A DNA stretch of 64,000 nucleotides. It comes from Streptomyces capitiformicae (GTDB taxonomy: Bacteria > Actinomycetota > Actinomycetes > Streptomycetales > Streptomycetaceae). Shown here one piece after another: positions 43,666-52,482 of this stretch (position 1 is the stretch's first letter; every line of letters starts with the position of its first letter). The stretch is taken from positions 6,827,486-6,891,485 of the forward strand of contig NZ_CP022161.1 of NCBI RefSeq assembly GCF_002214185.1, in the 5' to 3' direction. A model generated the notes under the pieces. That model was not told where the DNA came from and did no database searches. It saw nothing but the letters and a program-made list of their open reading frames with translations. Made by a program: the position numbers and the translations under genes.

Positions 43666-43764
43666 ATGGCCGTGGAACCCGGCGCGGCACGACGCTGGCA
43701 GTGATGAGCCGACCGTGTGACGAGCCGACTGTGACGAGCGGACCGAATAAGGGAGGGGCACGTC

Positions 43765-44667
43765 ATGCTTTCGCCTGTAGTAGCCGGTGTGGATGGATCC
43801 GCGGAGAGCCTGGCCGCCGCTGAGTGGGCGGCGCGCGAAGCCGCCCGCCGAGGGCGCCCCCTGCATCTAGTACACGCCTGGAACTGGCAGCCCCGCCCGT
43901 CGGCGGGCGGGATCAAGCCCGCCGCTCAGCGGTACCTGGCCCGGCGGGTCCTGCGTCAGGCGGAGGAACACGTTCGTGCCGGATGCCCCCATGCACGTCT
44001 GACCGACGAGCAGACCGAGGGCCCGGCCACCACCGCCTTGCTGAGGGCCGCCGAGCAGGCCGAACTGCTCGTGCTGGGCTCGCGCGGACTGAGCGGTTTC
44101 ACCGGCTTCCTGGTCGGCTCTGTCGCCCTGGGGGTCGTCGCGAAGGCCACCCGCCCCGTCGTCCTCGTACGGGCGGACGAGGAAGCCGCGGACGAGCATC
44201 TGCCCGAGGCCGACGGCGGCGCGTCCACCCGGACGGGCTACCGGGACGTGGTGCTGGGCCTCGACCTCAAGGACCCACGGGATGAGGTGATCGAGTTCGC
44301 GTTCGAGGCGGCCCGGCTGCGCCAGGCCCGCCTACGGGTCGTGCACGCCTGGCAGACGCCTTCCGCGATCTCGCTCGGACCCGGGGACGTGGCCCTGGCG
44401 GACGAGGAGCGGCAGGGGCAGGAGTGGCAGGGGTTCATGTGCGCCGTGCTGCAGACGTGGCGCGACAAGTACCCCGAGACGGACGTGCGGGAGACCGTAG
44501 CCGAGGGCAGGACCTCGGCCGCGCTGCTCCGTGCCGCCTCGGCAGCGAGCCTCCTCGTCGTCGGCCACCGCCTGACCGACCGGCCGACGCTACCGCGCAC
44601 CGGCCCCGTCACCCACGCCGCAATCCAACACGTGAGCTGCCCGGTGGCCGTCGTCCCCCATGGATGA
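43765..44667 (+). CDS. universal stress protein, two Usp domains
   Basis: This 300-residue tandem USP has the ATP motif GSRGLSGFTGFLVGS in domain 1; domain 2 has the changed GHRLTDRPTLPRTG and ends CPVAVVPHG. GGGAGGGG precedes the ATG. It is a close paralog of the USPs at 17136 and 33711. A five-copy 18-bp repeat lies 47 bases past its stop. Confidence 0.92.
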   Translation: MLSPVVAGVDGSAESLAAAEWAAREAARRGRPLHLVHAWNWQPRPSAGGIKPAAQRYLARRVLRQAEEHVRAGCPHARLTDEQTEGPATTALLRAAEQAELLVLGSRGLSGFTGFLVGSVALGVVAKATRPVVLVRADEEAADEHLPEADGGASTRTGYRDVVLGLDLKDPRDEVIEFAFEAARLRQARLRVVHAWQTPSAISLGPGDVALADEERQGQEWQGFMCAVLQTWRDKYPETDVRETVAEGRTSAALLRAASAASLLVVGHRLTDRPTLPRTGPVTHAAIQHVSCPVAVVPHG

Positions 44668-44713
44668 GCCGGTCGACGACGTTGCAGGGCGGCAGCAGGC
44701 CGGCGGTGGCGAT

Positions 44714-44803
44714 CGACCCGCCGCGCGACGTCGACCCGCCGCGCGACGTCGACCCGCCGCGCGACGTCGACCCGCCGCGCGACGTCGACCCGCCGCGCGA
44801 CGT
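44714..44803. repeat. 18-bp tandem repeat, five copies
   Basis: CGACCCGCCGCGCGACGT is repeated five times without interruption between a USP gene and the end of the ion-channel pseudogene. The unit is a multiple of three, so frames stay open through it, but no translation resembles a protein. It has no spacers and is not a CRISPR. The surrounding 290-base gap has no supported gene. Confidence 0.95.
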
Positions 44804-44955
44804 CGACCGGGTGATCGCGGCGGCCGCTCGGCAGCGGCACGCCGCAGCCGGCCAGGTGCCCGCATGTGGCCGCCGGGAGGTACGGGAGGTACGTCCATGC
44901 CGCTCGCCGTGCGAGACCGCTTCGCGAGGGTGCGACGCCCGGGCGGGACGCCCGC

Positions 44956-45832
44956 TCAGGGCCGCACGCCGTCGCAGCCGTGGTCGGCGGCGTACGCGGC
45001 GAACACCTCCGCCGGTGTGCCGCCCGTGTGGAGGAACGCTCGTCGAGGACGGCCGCGAGGTCGCTCAGCGCGCCGGCGAGCAGGTCACCCGAAAGCCGCA
45101 CCTCCGGCCCCCGCGCCGACCGCCCCCGCCGGGCGAGGACCGAGGCGTGCCCGACCATGGCCGCCAGCGAGGAGTGGTCCTCTCCGTCGTGGAAGTAGTA
45201 CGCCTCGGAGTACTGGGTGAAGTCGATACGGACACCTGCGACGTCACTGGCGAGGCCGTCCAGCAACAGTGCCCCGGCGGTGCTGTCCAGCTGACGCACC
45301 GTCGGATCCGCGTCGCGCAGCGGCGCCAGCCGGATCGCCAGCACTCGCCTGCGGGCCAGCGCCGGGTAGATCTCCAGTACCCAGGAGACCGTGGCCGTCA
45401 GGAGGGCGAAACCGACGAGGGCTTCGAGCGGCGAGACCAGGCGGAGCCAGCCCTCGCCGGGGGCGATGTCGCCCAACCCCAGGGTGGCCACGGTGACGAG
45501 CGACAGGTACACGGAATCCAGCAGCGCCGGCTCCTGCGCCGTCTCGGACCCGGCCGCGAAGGTGAAGGCCCCGGGCATATGGGGCCAGTAGACGACCGCC
45601 CAGCCGAGGACGACGGTGACGGCCCACATGCCCACGACGGTGACCATGGCGAGCGGTCCGACGAGACCGACCACCCGTCGGCGGGCGCGGAAGCGCCGGG
45701 CCGCCGCCACAGGGCGGTCATCACGAGGCGGCTCAGGCCGCCGTGGCGGGTCGGGTGCCAGATCGTGTGGAACAGGTCCCGCAGGGTGACCATGACGAGC
45801 CCGGCGCCGACAAGGGAGACCAGCCACTTCAT
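44956..45832 (-). pseudogene. two-TM potassium-channel-like protein, frameshifted
   Basis: The start (MKWLVSLVGAGLVMVTLRDL) and the main body lie in different frames. The body shows a transmembrane helix (VGMWAVTVVLGWAVVYW), a pore loop with TLGLGDIAPG in place of the usual TVGYGD filter, and a second helix (LVGFALLTATVSWVLEIYP). A further frame change near 45040 is needed to reach the natural end FLHTGGTPAEVFAAYAADH. At least two frameshifts make it a pseudogene unless they are sequencing errors. The nonstandard GLGD filter suggests limited K+ selectivity in the ancestor. Confidence 0.75.
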
Positions 45833-45941
45833 GCGCTTCCCCTCATGTCGCCGACACCGCGTCTCCGGCGAGCCGGAGGGAGTCGTCGACAGGCCTGCGC
45901 CCTTGTGCCGGCTTCCAAGGCCCGGACCTCATCGGTGCCCC

Positions 45942-46823
45942 TCAGACCCGCTGTGGGACGACGGCGACCGGGCACGCGGAGTGGTGCAGCAGGGTGTGGG
46001 CGACCCGGCCGAGCTGGAGACCGAAATGACCCTGGCGACGCATGGCTCCGACGACGATCAGGTCGGCGTCCACCGAGGCGTCGAGCAGGACACGGTGCGC
46101 GGGCCCCTCGACCGGCCGGCGCCGGATCTCGACGCCGGGGTGTTCCCGTACGGCTTCGCGCAGCGTCTCGTCGAGGTGGGCCGAGGCCCGCTCCTGAAGC
46201 CCCTGATCGGTGTGGTCCGCAGTCAGGGGACGGTCCATGTGCTCATGGGCCGGACTGCGCCATGCCCGTACGGCGGTCAGGGCACAACCGCGTGTCTCGG
46301 CCTCACGGAGGGCGAACCGGACGGCGCCCGTGCCTTCGGGCCCGTCGCCCACACCCACCACGACCCTGCCGAGGGACCCCCTGACATTGGGTTCCGCGCC
46401 CCGGACCACGACGACCGGGCACCCGGCGCGTGCCGTCACCGCGAGGCTCACCGACCCCAGGAGCAGCCCGGACAGCTCGCCCCGCCCGCGCTCTCCCACG
46501 ACCAGGGCGAACGCGTCGGCCGCCGTCCGCAGCAGGGCCGACACGGCGTCGTCGGGCAGCACCTCGCCCGACACCTTCACCCCGGAGTCGCGGAGCTTGG
46601 CACGCTCCGCGCAGGAGGCGACGATGTACTCCGCCATCACGTCCCCGGCGGGACGACCGGTGATGAAGGACGGCAGGGCCCGTTCGTAGCGTTCCCAGCG
46701 GGAGGCGTGCACCAGCCGCAGCGGCAGTCCGTGCCGTGCGGATTCGTCCACCGCCCAGTCGACCGCCAGCAGGCTGGAGTCGGATCCGTCGACGCCCACG
46801 ACCAGCGGGAGTTCCATCGCCAT
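45942..46823 (-). CDS. universal stress protein, two Usp domains
   Basis: This 293-residue tandem USP has the ATP motif GERGRGELSGLLLGS in domain 1; domain 2 ends GAMRRQGHFGLQLGRV and LLHHSACPVAVVP. GGAAGG precedes ATG 46823; ATG 46817 is an alternative. It most resembles the third gene of the USP-adhP-USP operon. It is divergent from the CBS gene at 47026; I see no clear DosR-like palindrome in that 200-base gap. Confidence 0.9.
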   Translation of the reverse strand: MAMELPLVVGVDGSDSSLLAVDWAVDESARHGLPLRLVHASRWERYERALPSFITGRPAGDVMAEYIVASCAERAKLRDSGVKVSGEVLPDDAVSALLRTAADAFALVVGERGRGELSGLLLGSVSLAVTARAGCPVVVVRGAEPNVRGSLGRVVVGVGDGPEGTGAVRFALREAETRGCALTAVRAWRSPAHEHMDRPLTADHTDQGLQERASAHLDETLREAVREHPGVEIRRRPVEGPAHRVLLDASVDADLIVVGAMRRQGHFGLQLGRVAHTLLHHSACPVAVVPQRV

Positions 46824-47025
46824 TGCCGCCTTCCCGTGCGCCTGCCGCCGAGACTCGTTGGGAACACCGTCGCACCACCCGTCGACCACCGCGACACGGA
46901 CCGGCGGCCGGGCCGGGTTGCGGTGGCCCAAGGCCCGGTGATGCTGGAGACGTACTGCCGACCGCCCTCCAAGGCGCCATGACCTCCAGTGATCTCAAGC
47001 CCTCTGATCCCAAGGACCCGTGGCC

Positions 47026-47700
47026 ATGCCCGACACCCCCCACATCGTCAGTGACGTGATGACACTCCCGGCAGTGGCCGTCCGGCGCGACACACGGTTC
47101 AAGGACATCGTGCGGGCCATGACGGACCGGCATGTCAGTGCCGTGCCGGTGGTGGAGGGCGACGGTCGGGTCGTCGGTGTGGTCTCCGAGGCCGACCTGC
47201 TGCCCAAGGAGGAGTTCCGGGACCGCGACCTCACCCGTGCCGAGCAGCTCCAGCGCATGTCCGACCTTGCCAAGGCGGGGGCGGTGACCGCGCAGGAGGT
47301 GATGAGCGCGCCCGCGATCGTGGTGCACCCGGACGTCACCCTCGGGCAGGCGGCCCGGATCATGGCCGTGAAACGGGTCAAGCGTCTGCCGGTGATCGAT
47401 GACGAAGGACGGCTGGTCGGCGTCGTCAGCCGTGGAGACCTGTTGAAGGTCTTTCTACGGTCGGACGAGGACATCGAGGAGGAAGTGCGCCGCACCGTGG
47501 TGGCCTACCTCTTCCCCGCGCTCAGCCACACGATCCATGTGTCCGTGCACGACGGGGTCGTCACCCTTCGCGGAAAGGTCCGGGACCCCGCGCTGGGCTG
47601 GGTCGCCGAGCGTCTGGTCCGCGCAGTGGAGGGCGTGGTGGACGTCCACTCCAGGCTCGGCGGCGAAGGCCCCGGCCCAGACCCCTCGGGGAACGGGTGA
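47026..47700 (+). CDS. CBS-CBS-BON domain protein
   Basis: This 224-residue protein has CBS1 (about 8-60), CBS2 (about 92-147) and a BON domain ending RAVEGVVDVHSRL. It is the closest full-length relative of the damaged copy at 9165-9899 and shows what that copy has lost. AAGGA lies ten bases before ATG 47026; GTG 47020 is too close to it. A 28-bp tandem duplication spans the stop codon. Confidence 0.9.
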   Translation: MPDTPHIVSDVMTLPAVAVRRDTRFKDIVRAMTDRHVSAVPVVEGDGRVVGVVSEADLLPKEEFRDRDLTRAEQLQRMSDLAKAGAVTAQEVMSAPAIVVHPDVTLGQAARIMAVKRVKRLPVIDDEGRLVGVVSRGDLLKVFLRSDEDIEEEVRRTVVAYLFPALSHTIHVSVHDGVVTLRGKVRDPALGWVAERLVRAVEGVVDVHSRLGGEGPGPDPSGNG

Positions 47701-47740
47701 CCCGGAACTCGTCTCGGGGAACGGGTGACCCGGAACTCGT
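47685..47740. repeat. 28-bp tandem duplication at a gene 3' end
   Basis: Two perfect copies of a 28-bp unit (CTCGGGGAACGGGTGACC plus ten more bases) lie in tandem. The first contains the TGA stop of the CBS gene, so a second TGA follows in the repeat. Confidence 0.95.
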
Positions 47741-47745
47741 ACGGA

Positions 47746-47817
47746 GAATCACCGCCGGACCGGTCAGGCGGTGGACGACCCTCGTGGACCACCGCCTGAC
47801 CGGTCCGGCGGTGATTC
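47746..47817. terminator. very long perfect hairpin, bidirectional terminator
   Basis: A perfect 29-bp inverted repeat (arms 47746-47774 and 47789-47817) surrounds a 14-base loop that itself contains ACGA/TCGT. It lies between the convergent CBS and XRE-type genes and includes part of the latter's stop codon. The stem is far longer than needed for termination. Confidence 0.85.
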
Positions 47818-48739
47818 ACTGATCTGCCGCCGTGATCCGACGACCGGTCAGGCTCGCGGCCCGGATCGACACCCACATGTCGCGTGCGCCGCCCGGCCAG
47901 GGCGTCGTGTGGGCCAGCTCGGTGAGGCGGCGCACGGCGTCTGCTTCCGTGACGATGCTCGCGGGGCCGACGGCGAGCACGCTCCAGCCCTGGCTCAGCG
48001 CCTCGTCCACGTGATCGACCTCGAAAGCGACTTCCGTTCCGACGGCCGCCGCGGGCAGAGAGTCGGGGGCGGTCCGGAAGGCGATGGTGTCGTCGACGAC
48101 CTCGTAGTTGACCGGGACGACCGCCGGGCGGCCGTCGGGCGCCGTCACCGCGACGCGTCCCACGCCGTGCGTGGACAGCAACGCGCGGCATTCGTCCGCT
48201 CCGAGGTCCCTCAGCCGCGGATGCGGCAGCGCCTGCCCCTGGCCGGGCGGCAGGTCGACCCCTCCTCCGCGCAGAGCGGTGACGGTGGTGCCCAGGGCGT
48301 CGGCCAGGTTGATGAGAGCGGCCTCGCTCGGGTCGGCGGGATACTCCTCCAGATACGCCAGGTAGCCGGGCGACATCCGGGCGCGGCGGGCTGTCTCCTC
48401 ACGGCTGAGTCCCTGCCTCTGCCGTTCGGCGATCACACGTCGGCCGATGTCACCGGGACCGGTCCCATCCGTCGCCGGGGCCCGTTCGGCAGCGGCCTGT
48501 CCCCCGCCCGCCTCGCGGGAGGAGGATCCGTGGGCCGTTCGGGGGGGTGTGGGTTCGAGATGGTTGACGTGGGCGTCGGGGCCGGGGAACACGAGTGTCA
48601 CCTCGTTCGTGTCCGACCAGCGCACGTCGTAGGGCGGTGTTCCGTCCTCGTGGTGGAGTCCGACGATCTCGCCGTCCCGCCGAGTGGCGCCGGACGTCGT
48701 GCTTTCGACGACGAGCTGGTCGCCGAGGTGAGCTCGCAT
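47816..48739 (-). CDS. DUF1918 / XRE-type HTH / flavin split-barrel fusion protein
   Basis: This 307-residue protein has three parts. Residues 1-62 match DUF1918 (MRAHLGDQLVVE start, VRWSDTNEVTLVFPG end). About 95-155 is an XRE-type helix-turn-helix (RQGLSREETARRARMS, then LADALGTTVTAL). About 175-307 is a PNPOx-like split barrel (LLSTHGVGRVAVTAPDGRPA, then VPVNYEVVDD), which usually binds FMN or F420. It could be a redox-responsive repressor with a flavin sensor; that function is inferred. ATG 48739 follows AAAGGGG. The stop lies inside the long hairpin. Confidence 0.85.
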   Translation of the reverse strand: MRAHLGDQLVVESTTSGATRRDGEIVGLHHEDGTPPYDVRWSDTNEVTLVFPGPDAHVNHLEPTPPRTAHGSSSREAGGGQAAAERAPATDGTGPGDIGRRVIAERQRQGLSREETARRARMSPGYLAYLEEYPADPSEAALINLADALGTTVTALRGGGVDLPPGQGQALPHPRLRDLGADECRALLSTHGVGRVAVTAPDGRPAVVPVNYEVVDDTIAFRTAPDSLPAAAVGTEVAFEVDHVDEALSQGWSVLAVGPASIVTEADAVRRLTELAHTTPWPGGARDMWVSIRAASLTGRRITAADQ

Positions 48740-48855
48740 GGTGGCCGCCCCTTTCTCATGATTGTCCTGTGTCCGATGCCACGAACCCATGCCCGTGGCC
48801 GACGACGTCGAGCCGACGGAGGCCTACCGCCGGCCCTTCGCGCGGGTTGCCGGGC

Positions 48856-48990
48856 TCAGCGGTGATCTCGACGCGCCGTGTCGCTGGTGAAGCGGGCGTG
48901 CATCAGCTGGTCCACCCGCGTGCGCAGGTCGTCCAGCTCGCGCGGAGCGGCGGGCAACGCGGCGGTGCCGTGTCGTGCGGGATGTGTCAT
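48856..48990 (-). CDS. small hypothetical protein (44 aa)
   Basis: This short frame begins MTHPARHGTAAL with a good GGAGG ribosome site nine bases upstream. A central segment, LDDLRTRVDQLMHARF, could form an amphipathic helix. I do not recognise the family. Its support is the ribosome site and its position upstream of the XRE-type gene on the same strand. Confidence 0.45.
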   Translation of the reverse strand: MTHPARHGTAALPAAPRELDDLRTRVDQLMHARFTSDTARRDHR

Positions 48991-49339
48991 GTGCGTTCCC
49001 TCCTCGGTTCCGTCATGGGCTCGGGCTTCGCACGCTGTTCCGGCCTCACGGGGGATCACATGAGGCACCCGACGGCCCGAGGTGTGCTCGGCCGCGGGGC
49101 TCCCACGCCCTCGATGTCACGCTCGGCGGCTCTCGTCAGCTGCCGCGCGAGGTTGTTCAAGGGATGGAGGCGAACCTTCCATTCCAAACGTGTGCAGCAT
49201 CGCTTTCCTCCTCATCCCTGCCCGGGCCGATGCGCCGCGACCAGTTCCTCGACGCGGTGCCGGACCTGTGCGGTGAGCCGTTCAGCCGTTCAGCCGTTCA
49301 GCCGTTCAGCCGTTCCGAGGACGAGGCACGGGACGCGAC
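48991..49339. other. intergenic stretch with an 8-bp tandem repeat
   Basis: No gene can be supported here. Near its right end GCCGTTCA occurs four times in tandem plus a partial copy (49277-49316), close to where the broken nicotinate phosphoribosyltransferase gene would end. A short frame starting MRRDQFLDAVPDL near 49230 faintly recalls DUF2267 starts but is too short to call. Confidence 0.5.
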
Positions 49340-49815
49340 CGGCGCTCTGCGCGTGGGCGGCCTTCCCCGCGTCGCCCGTTCCGCATCACCGTCTCCAGCA
49401 ACGGAAAGCAATCGTCCGGTGGCTGTTCGTCGGCGAGGCCGATCACGTCGGCAACAGCCGGGCCGACGGAACACCTGTTTGGCACCGGGGGCCGTCACCT
49501 CGGCCGACGACAGTTTCATCACCGCGCGCCCGTCGTACTCCACCATTTTGTACGCGGAGTCCAGATACGGCGCGTCGGCCGCCACCCCGACGCGGGTGCC
49601 GACGGCGTAGGGGACGCGGCGTGTCGATCGGCGCCCCGGAGCGCACCAGTTCGTCGACGGCGTACTCGTCGAGACCACCGCTGACGACGATCCGCACCCC
49701 CGGCAGGCCCGCGTCGTTGAGGATCGACCGTGCCCGCACCGCGAGATCCCCGAGGTCGCCGCTGTCCAGTCGTATGGCGCAGCCGGGCCCACGGTCCGCG
49801 AGGTCCAGGTAGCGG
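49340..49815 (-). pseudogene. pncB: nicotinate phosphoribosyltransferase, C-terminal remnant
   Basis: The C-terminal half of NAPRTase is recognisable in two to three frames: AIRLDSGDLGDLAVRAR and VVSGGLDEYAVDELV, then after a shift PYAVGTRVGVAADAPYLD and YDGRAVMKLSS, and finally LADEQPPDDCFPLLETVM. The N-terminal part is missing and joined to a haloperoxidase fragment on the other strand. Intact enzymes make nicotinate mononucleotide for NAD salvage; the mycobacterial pncB2 homolog is DosR-induced. Confidence 0.8.
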
Positions 49816-49823
49816 GCGCCCAA

Positions 49824-50400
49824 GCAGAACGGCCAGGTCACCGCGCAGACCATCTTCCGTGGCGGCACCCGGGGCGACCTGGTGGGGCCGTACGTCTCGC
49901 AGTTCCTGCTCAAGGACATCCCGTACGGCACGCTGCTGATCCCGCAGCGGCAGGACACCCTGGTCCGCCCGGTCGACCACCTGACCACCTGGGGTGACTG
50001 GCTGGAGGTGCAGAACGGCTCCGAACCCGAGCCGGACGAGCGCGACTTCGCCACCCGACGCTACATCCAGACGCCGCGGGACCTGGCGCACTACGTGCAC
50101 TTCGACGCGCTGTACGAGGCGTACCTCAACGCCGCCCTCATCCTGCTGGGCATGAACGCGCCGGCGGATCCCGGCAACCCGTACAACTTCTCCCGCAACC
50201 AGATCGGCTTCGGGACGTACGGCGGCCCGCACATCCTCTCGCTCGTCACCGAGGTCGCCACCCGCGCCCTGAAAGCGGTCTGGTTCCAGAAGTGGTTCGT
50301 GCACCGGCGGTTGCGGCCGGAGGAGTTCGGTGGCCGCACGGACAAGAACCTCATCGACCCGCCGTCCACCACCCCCACGCTCACCCTGGACCTGGCCCGT
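49824..50400 (+). pseudogene. vanadium-dependent haloperoxidase, internal fragment
   Basis: About 190 codons match the middle of vanadium haloperoxidases: VGPYVSQFLLKDIPYG, then LYEAYLNAALILL and the diagnostic VWFQKWFVHRRLRPEEFGG. The vanadate-binding C-terminal region with its PSYGAGH-type histidines and the N-terminus are both missing; the frame continues with unrelated residues to 50541. The open frame could yield a 219-residue product from GTG 49882, but without the metal site it should be inactive. Confidence 0.75.
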
Positions 50401-50589
50401 ACGTCGGTTCGCGTCCCGCTTCTCGGCGGCGCCGCCGCGTTCGCCCGCGCCACCTCGGGCGGCACCTCCGCCACACCCGAGGCCAGGGTCCTGGACGGCG
50501 TGCGGGCACCGCACACCGTCCAGCGCGCCCCCGGCAACTGACCGAGGCTGGCGGCCGGGCGACGGCACTCACCTGGCCCTGCTCGGTCT

Positions 50590-51127
50590 CGACCGGAAGT
50601 CCCGGATCGGCTGCAGTGGTGCCGAGGAGTGGGGCTTTGCGTGGGTCCTCGTAGCTTTGCGAGGCGCGCTGTGGGGCGGTGAGGTCGGTGAGGTCGACGC
50701 CACGCAGCGCGCGGCCGAGGAAGTAGCCGTCCTCGATGGACGGACCGGCTCCGCATTGCGGCGTACGGCGAGGTCGGGTGTGCTCGGCCTCGCCCACGAC
50801 TGTGGCCCGCCTGTTGGACCACTGCTCCAGACTGCACGGTCCTTCTGTGTGTCGGAGCACTCATGCTCGGTTCGGTGCCGGGACGTCTGTGAAGGTGAAT
50901 CCACCGAAGATGTGCAGCCGATGCTCCTGCTTGGGGCCCCACAGCGTGCGTCGGACCAGCGAGTCGATGCCGTCGGCGCCGACCAGCACGTCGTGCTGCG
51001 CTGTGGTGCCGTCGGGGAAGTGCCCGGTGACCGGCGGGTATTCGCCGACACCAGCCGGTGGGCAGACCTGCCCGCGGCCTAACTCGTCCGCGCGGCAGTG
51101 GCCGAAACGGTCGGCGTTTTTCGCCAC
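50590..51127 (-). pseudogene. FAD-dependent monooxygenase remnant
   Basis: Pieces in different frames match aromatic-type FAD monooxygenases. FPDGTTAQHDVLVGADGIDS and LWGPKQEHRLHIFGGFTF come from the middle, and GAGPSIEDGYFLGRALRG is the conserved C-terminal FAD motif with GD replaced. The N-terminal GxGxxG dinucleotide motif is absent. It is a fragment among others in this stretch. Confidence 0.7.
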
Positions 51128-51423
51128 GAGGAGTTCCTACGGGCCGTCGTCCTGCTCTCCGCGTCGCATCCGGAGTCGGCGCCAAGATTCTCGTTACAGT
51201 CAGGAGCTGGGGGACGGCTTCGCCGACGTGGTCCTGAGGGCGGCGGAAGCCATCACGCTCCCCGGCATCGAGACCGCGGTTCGCCACTGCTTCAGCACCG
51301 TCTTCGCCGCGTCGGTCATCCGTGTCGCAAACGATCCGGGATTCGCCAGGCCGGTACCCGTCGAGGCGACGCCTTCATCGCCGATCTGGTAGAGACAGCG
51401 GTGCGCTATCTGCTGGCTGCCTG
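51128..51423 (+). pseudogene. TetR-type regulator, C-terminal remnant
   Basis: Short frames such as VLRAAEAITLPGIETAVRHC and DAFIADLVETAVRYLLAA resemble the ligand-binding C-terminus of TetR regulators. No HTH domain is present and at least one frame change is needed. It ends the run of joined fragments from 49.3 kb. Confidence 0.5.
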
Positions 51424-51770
51424 ACAGCGTTCGACCCGCACCGTCCCTGCCGCCAGCGGCAGCAGTCATCTTCACCAGCCGCCGATTCCGCCGGTTCGGC
51501 CACCACCGGCGGCCGCACGCCGCTACGGGGGCAATCATCACGTTCCGGGTGACCGACTCGGCATCAGCCACCCGGGCTGACCGTGACCCGGGGCGGGGAA
51601 ATTACCGTCAGACCAGCCTGAAACGCCGCACGTTGCCGTTCGGGGTGCGCCGCCATGCCGTCCGTTGATAATTGAGGCGCCAACGTCCGCGGGACTCGCC
51701 GCGTGCTGACCGGAGTCGGCTCGCGCGTTGGCCGTCAGGGACGTCGCGGCTGACTGAGTGGGGTGGCAGG
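51424..51770. other. intergenic stretch before response regulator
   Basis: No gene is supported in these roughly 350 bases. A locally AT-richer patch (GTTGATAATTGAGG near 51664) about 100 bases before the regulator start is a plausible -10 region. I see no DosR-like palindrome here. Confidence 0.4.
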
Positions 51771-52436
51771 GTGATTCGGGTGCTGTTGGCCGACGACGAG
51801 GCGTTGATCCGCGCCGGGATCCGGTTCGTGCTCGACGTCGCCGATGACATCGAGATCGTGGCCGAGGCGGACAACGGTGCCGGGGCCGTCGAGCTCGCTC
51901 GCAAGCACCTCGTTGACGTGGCACTGCTCGACATTCGCATGCCCGGCGTCGACGGGCTGGCCGCGGCCGCCGAGATAAGAACGGTGGCGCCGCGGACGAG
52001 CGTGGTCATGCTGACCACCTTCGGTGAGGAGGAGTACGTCACCCGGGCGCTGCGCTGCGGCGCTGCGGGGTTTCTGCTCAAGGACACCCCGCCCGACGAC
52101 CTGATCAGGGCTGTCCGGGTGGCGGCCGCCGGTGAGCCCGTCCTGTCGCCCCGGGTCACCAGGCAGTTGATCGATCGCCACGTCAACCGCGACGTGAGCC
52201 AGGCCGACGAGGCGCGGCGCCGCGTGGCGGCTCTGACCGACCGCGAGCGCGACGTGCTGTGCCTGCTGCGTGAGGGCTGCTCGAACGCTGAGATCGCCAA
52301 GGCACTGCTGATGAGTGAAGGCACCGCCAAGTCTCACGTCAGTCGCATCCTCTCCGTCCTTGGCTGCACCAACCGGGTTCAGGCGGCGATCCTGGCGCAT
52401 GATGCCGGAGTTCTTCCGCCAAGCAGCCGTTCCTGA
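51771..52436 (+). CDS. NarL/FixJ-family response regulator
   Basis: This 221-residue regulator has a receiver domain (about 1-118) with ADDE at 7-10, phospho-acceptor Asp54 in LLDIRMPG and the Lys of FLLKDTPP, and a LuxR-type HTH (about 150-210; LTDRERDVLCLLREGCSNAE). GTG 51771 follows a GGTGGCAGG ribosome site. It is convergent with a histidine kinase gene 46 bases away, probably its partner (LiaR/DesR-like pair). This regulator is intact, unlike the DevR remnant at 29.6 kb. Confidence 0.93.
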   Translation: MIRVLLADDEALIRAGIRFVLDVADDIEIVAEADNGAGAVELARKHLVDVALLDIRMPGVDGLAAAAEIRTVAPRTSVVMLTTFGEEEYVTRALRCGAAGFLLKDTPPDDLIRAVRVAAAGEPVLSPRVTRQLIDRHVNRDVSQADEARRRVAALTDRERDVLCLLREGCSNAEIAKALLMSEGTAKSHVSRILSVLGCTNRVQAAILAHDAGVLPPSSRS

Positions 52437-52482
52437 TCCGCCTCGTCGTGCCCACGCGAAGCGTCGGCTTGCCGGGTTCCGC

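Noticed and set aside
44714..44803. Possible CRISPR array
   Set aside because: The 18-bp units are contiguous with no spacers and no cas genes occur in the window, so it is a simple tandem repeat.
44956..45832. Frameshifts in the ion-channel gene taken as certain decay
   Set aside because: Single-base shifts in GC-rich sequence can be sequencing errors. I kept the pseudogene call but cannot exclude an intact gene without raw reads.
49230..49340. A DUF2267 protein remnant
   Set aside because: Only about 13 residues recall the family start, which is too little to separate from chance in GC-rich sequence.
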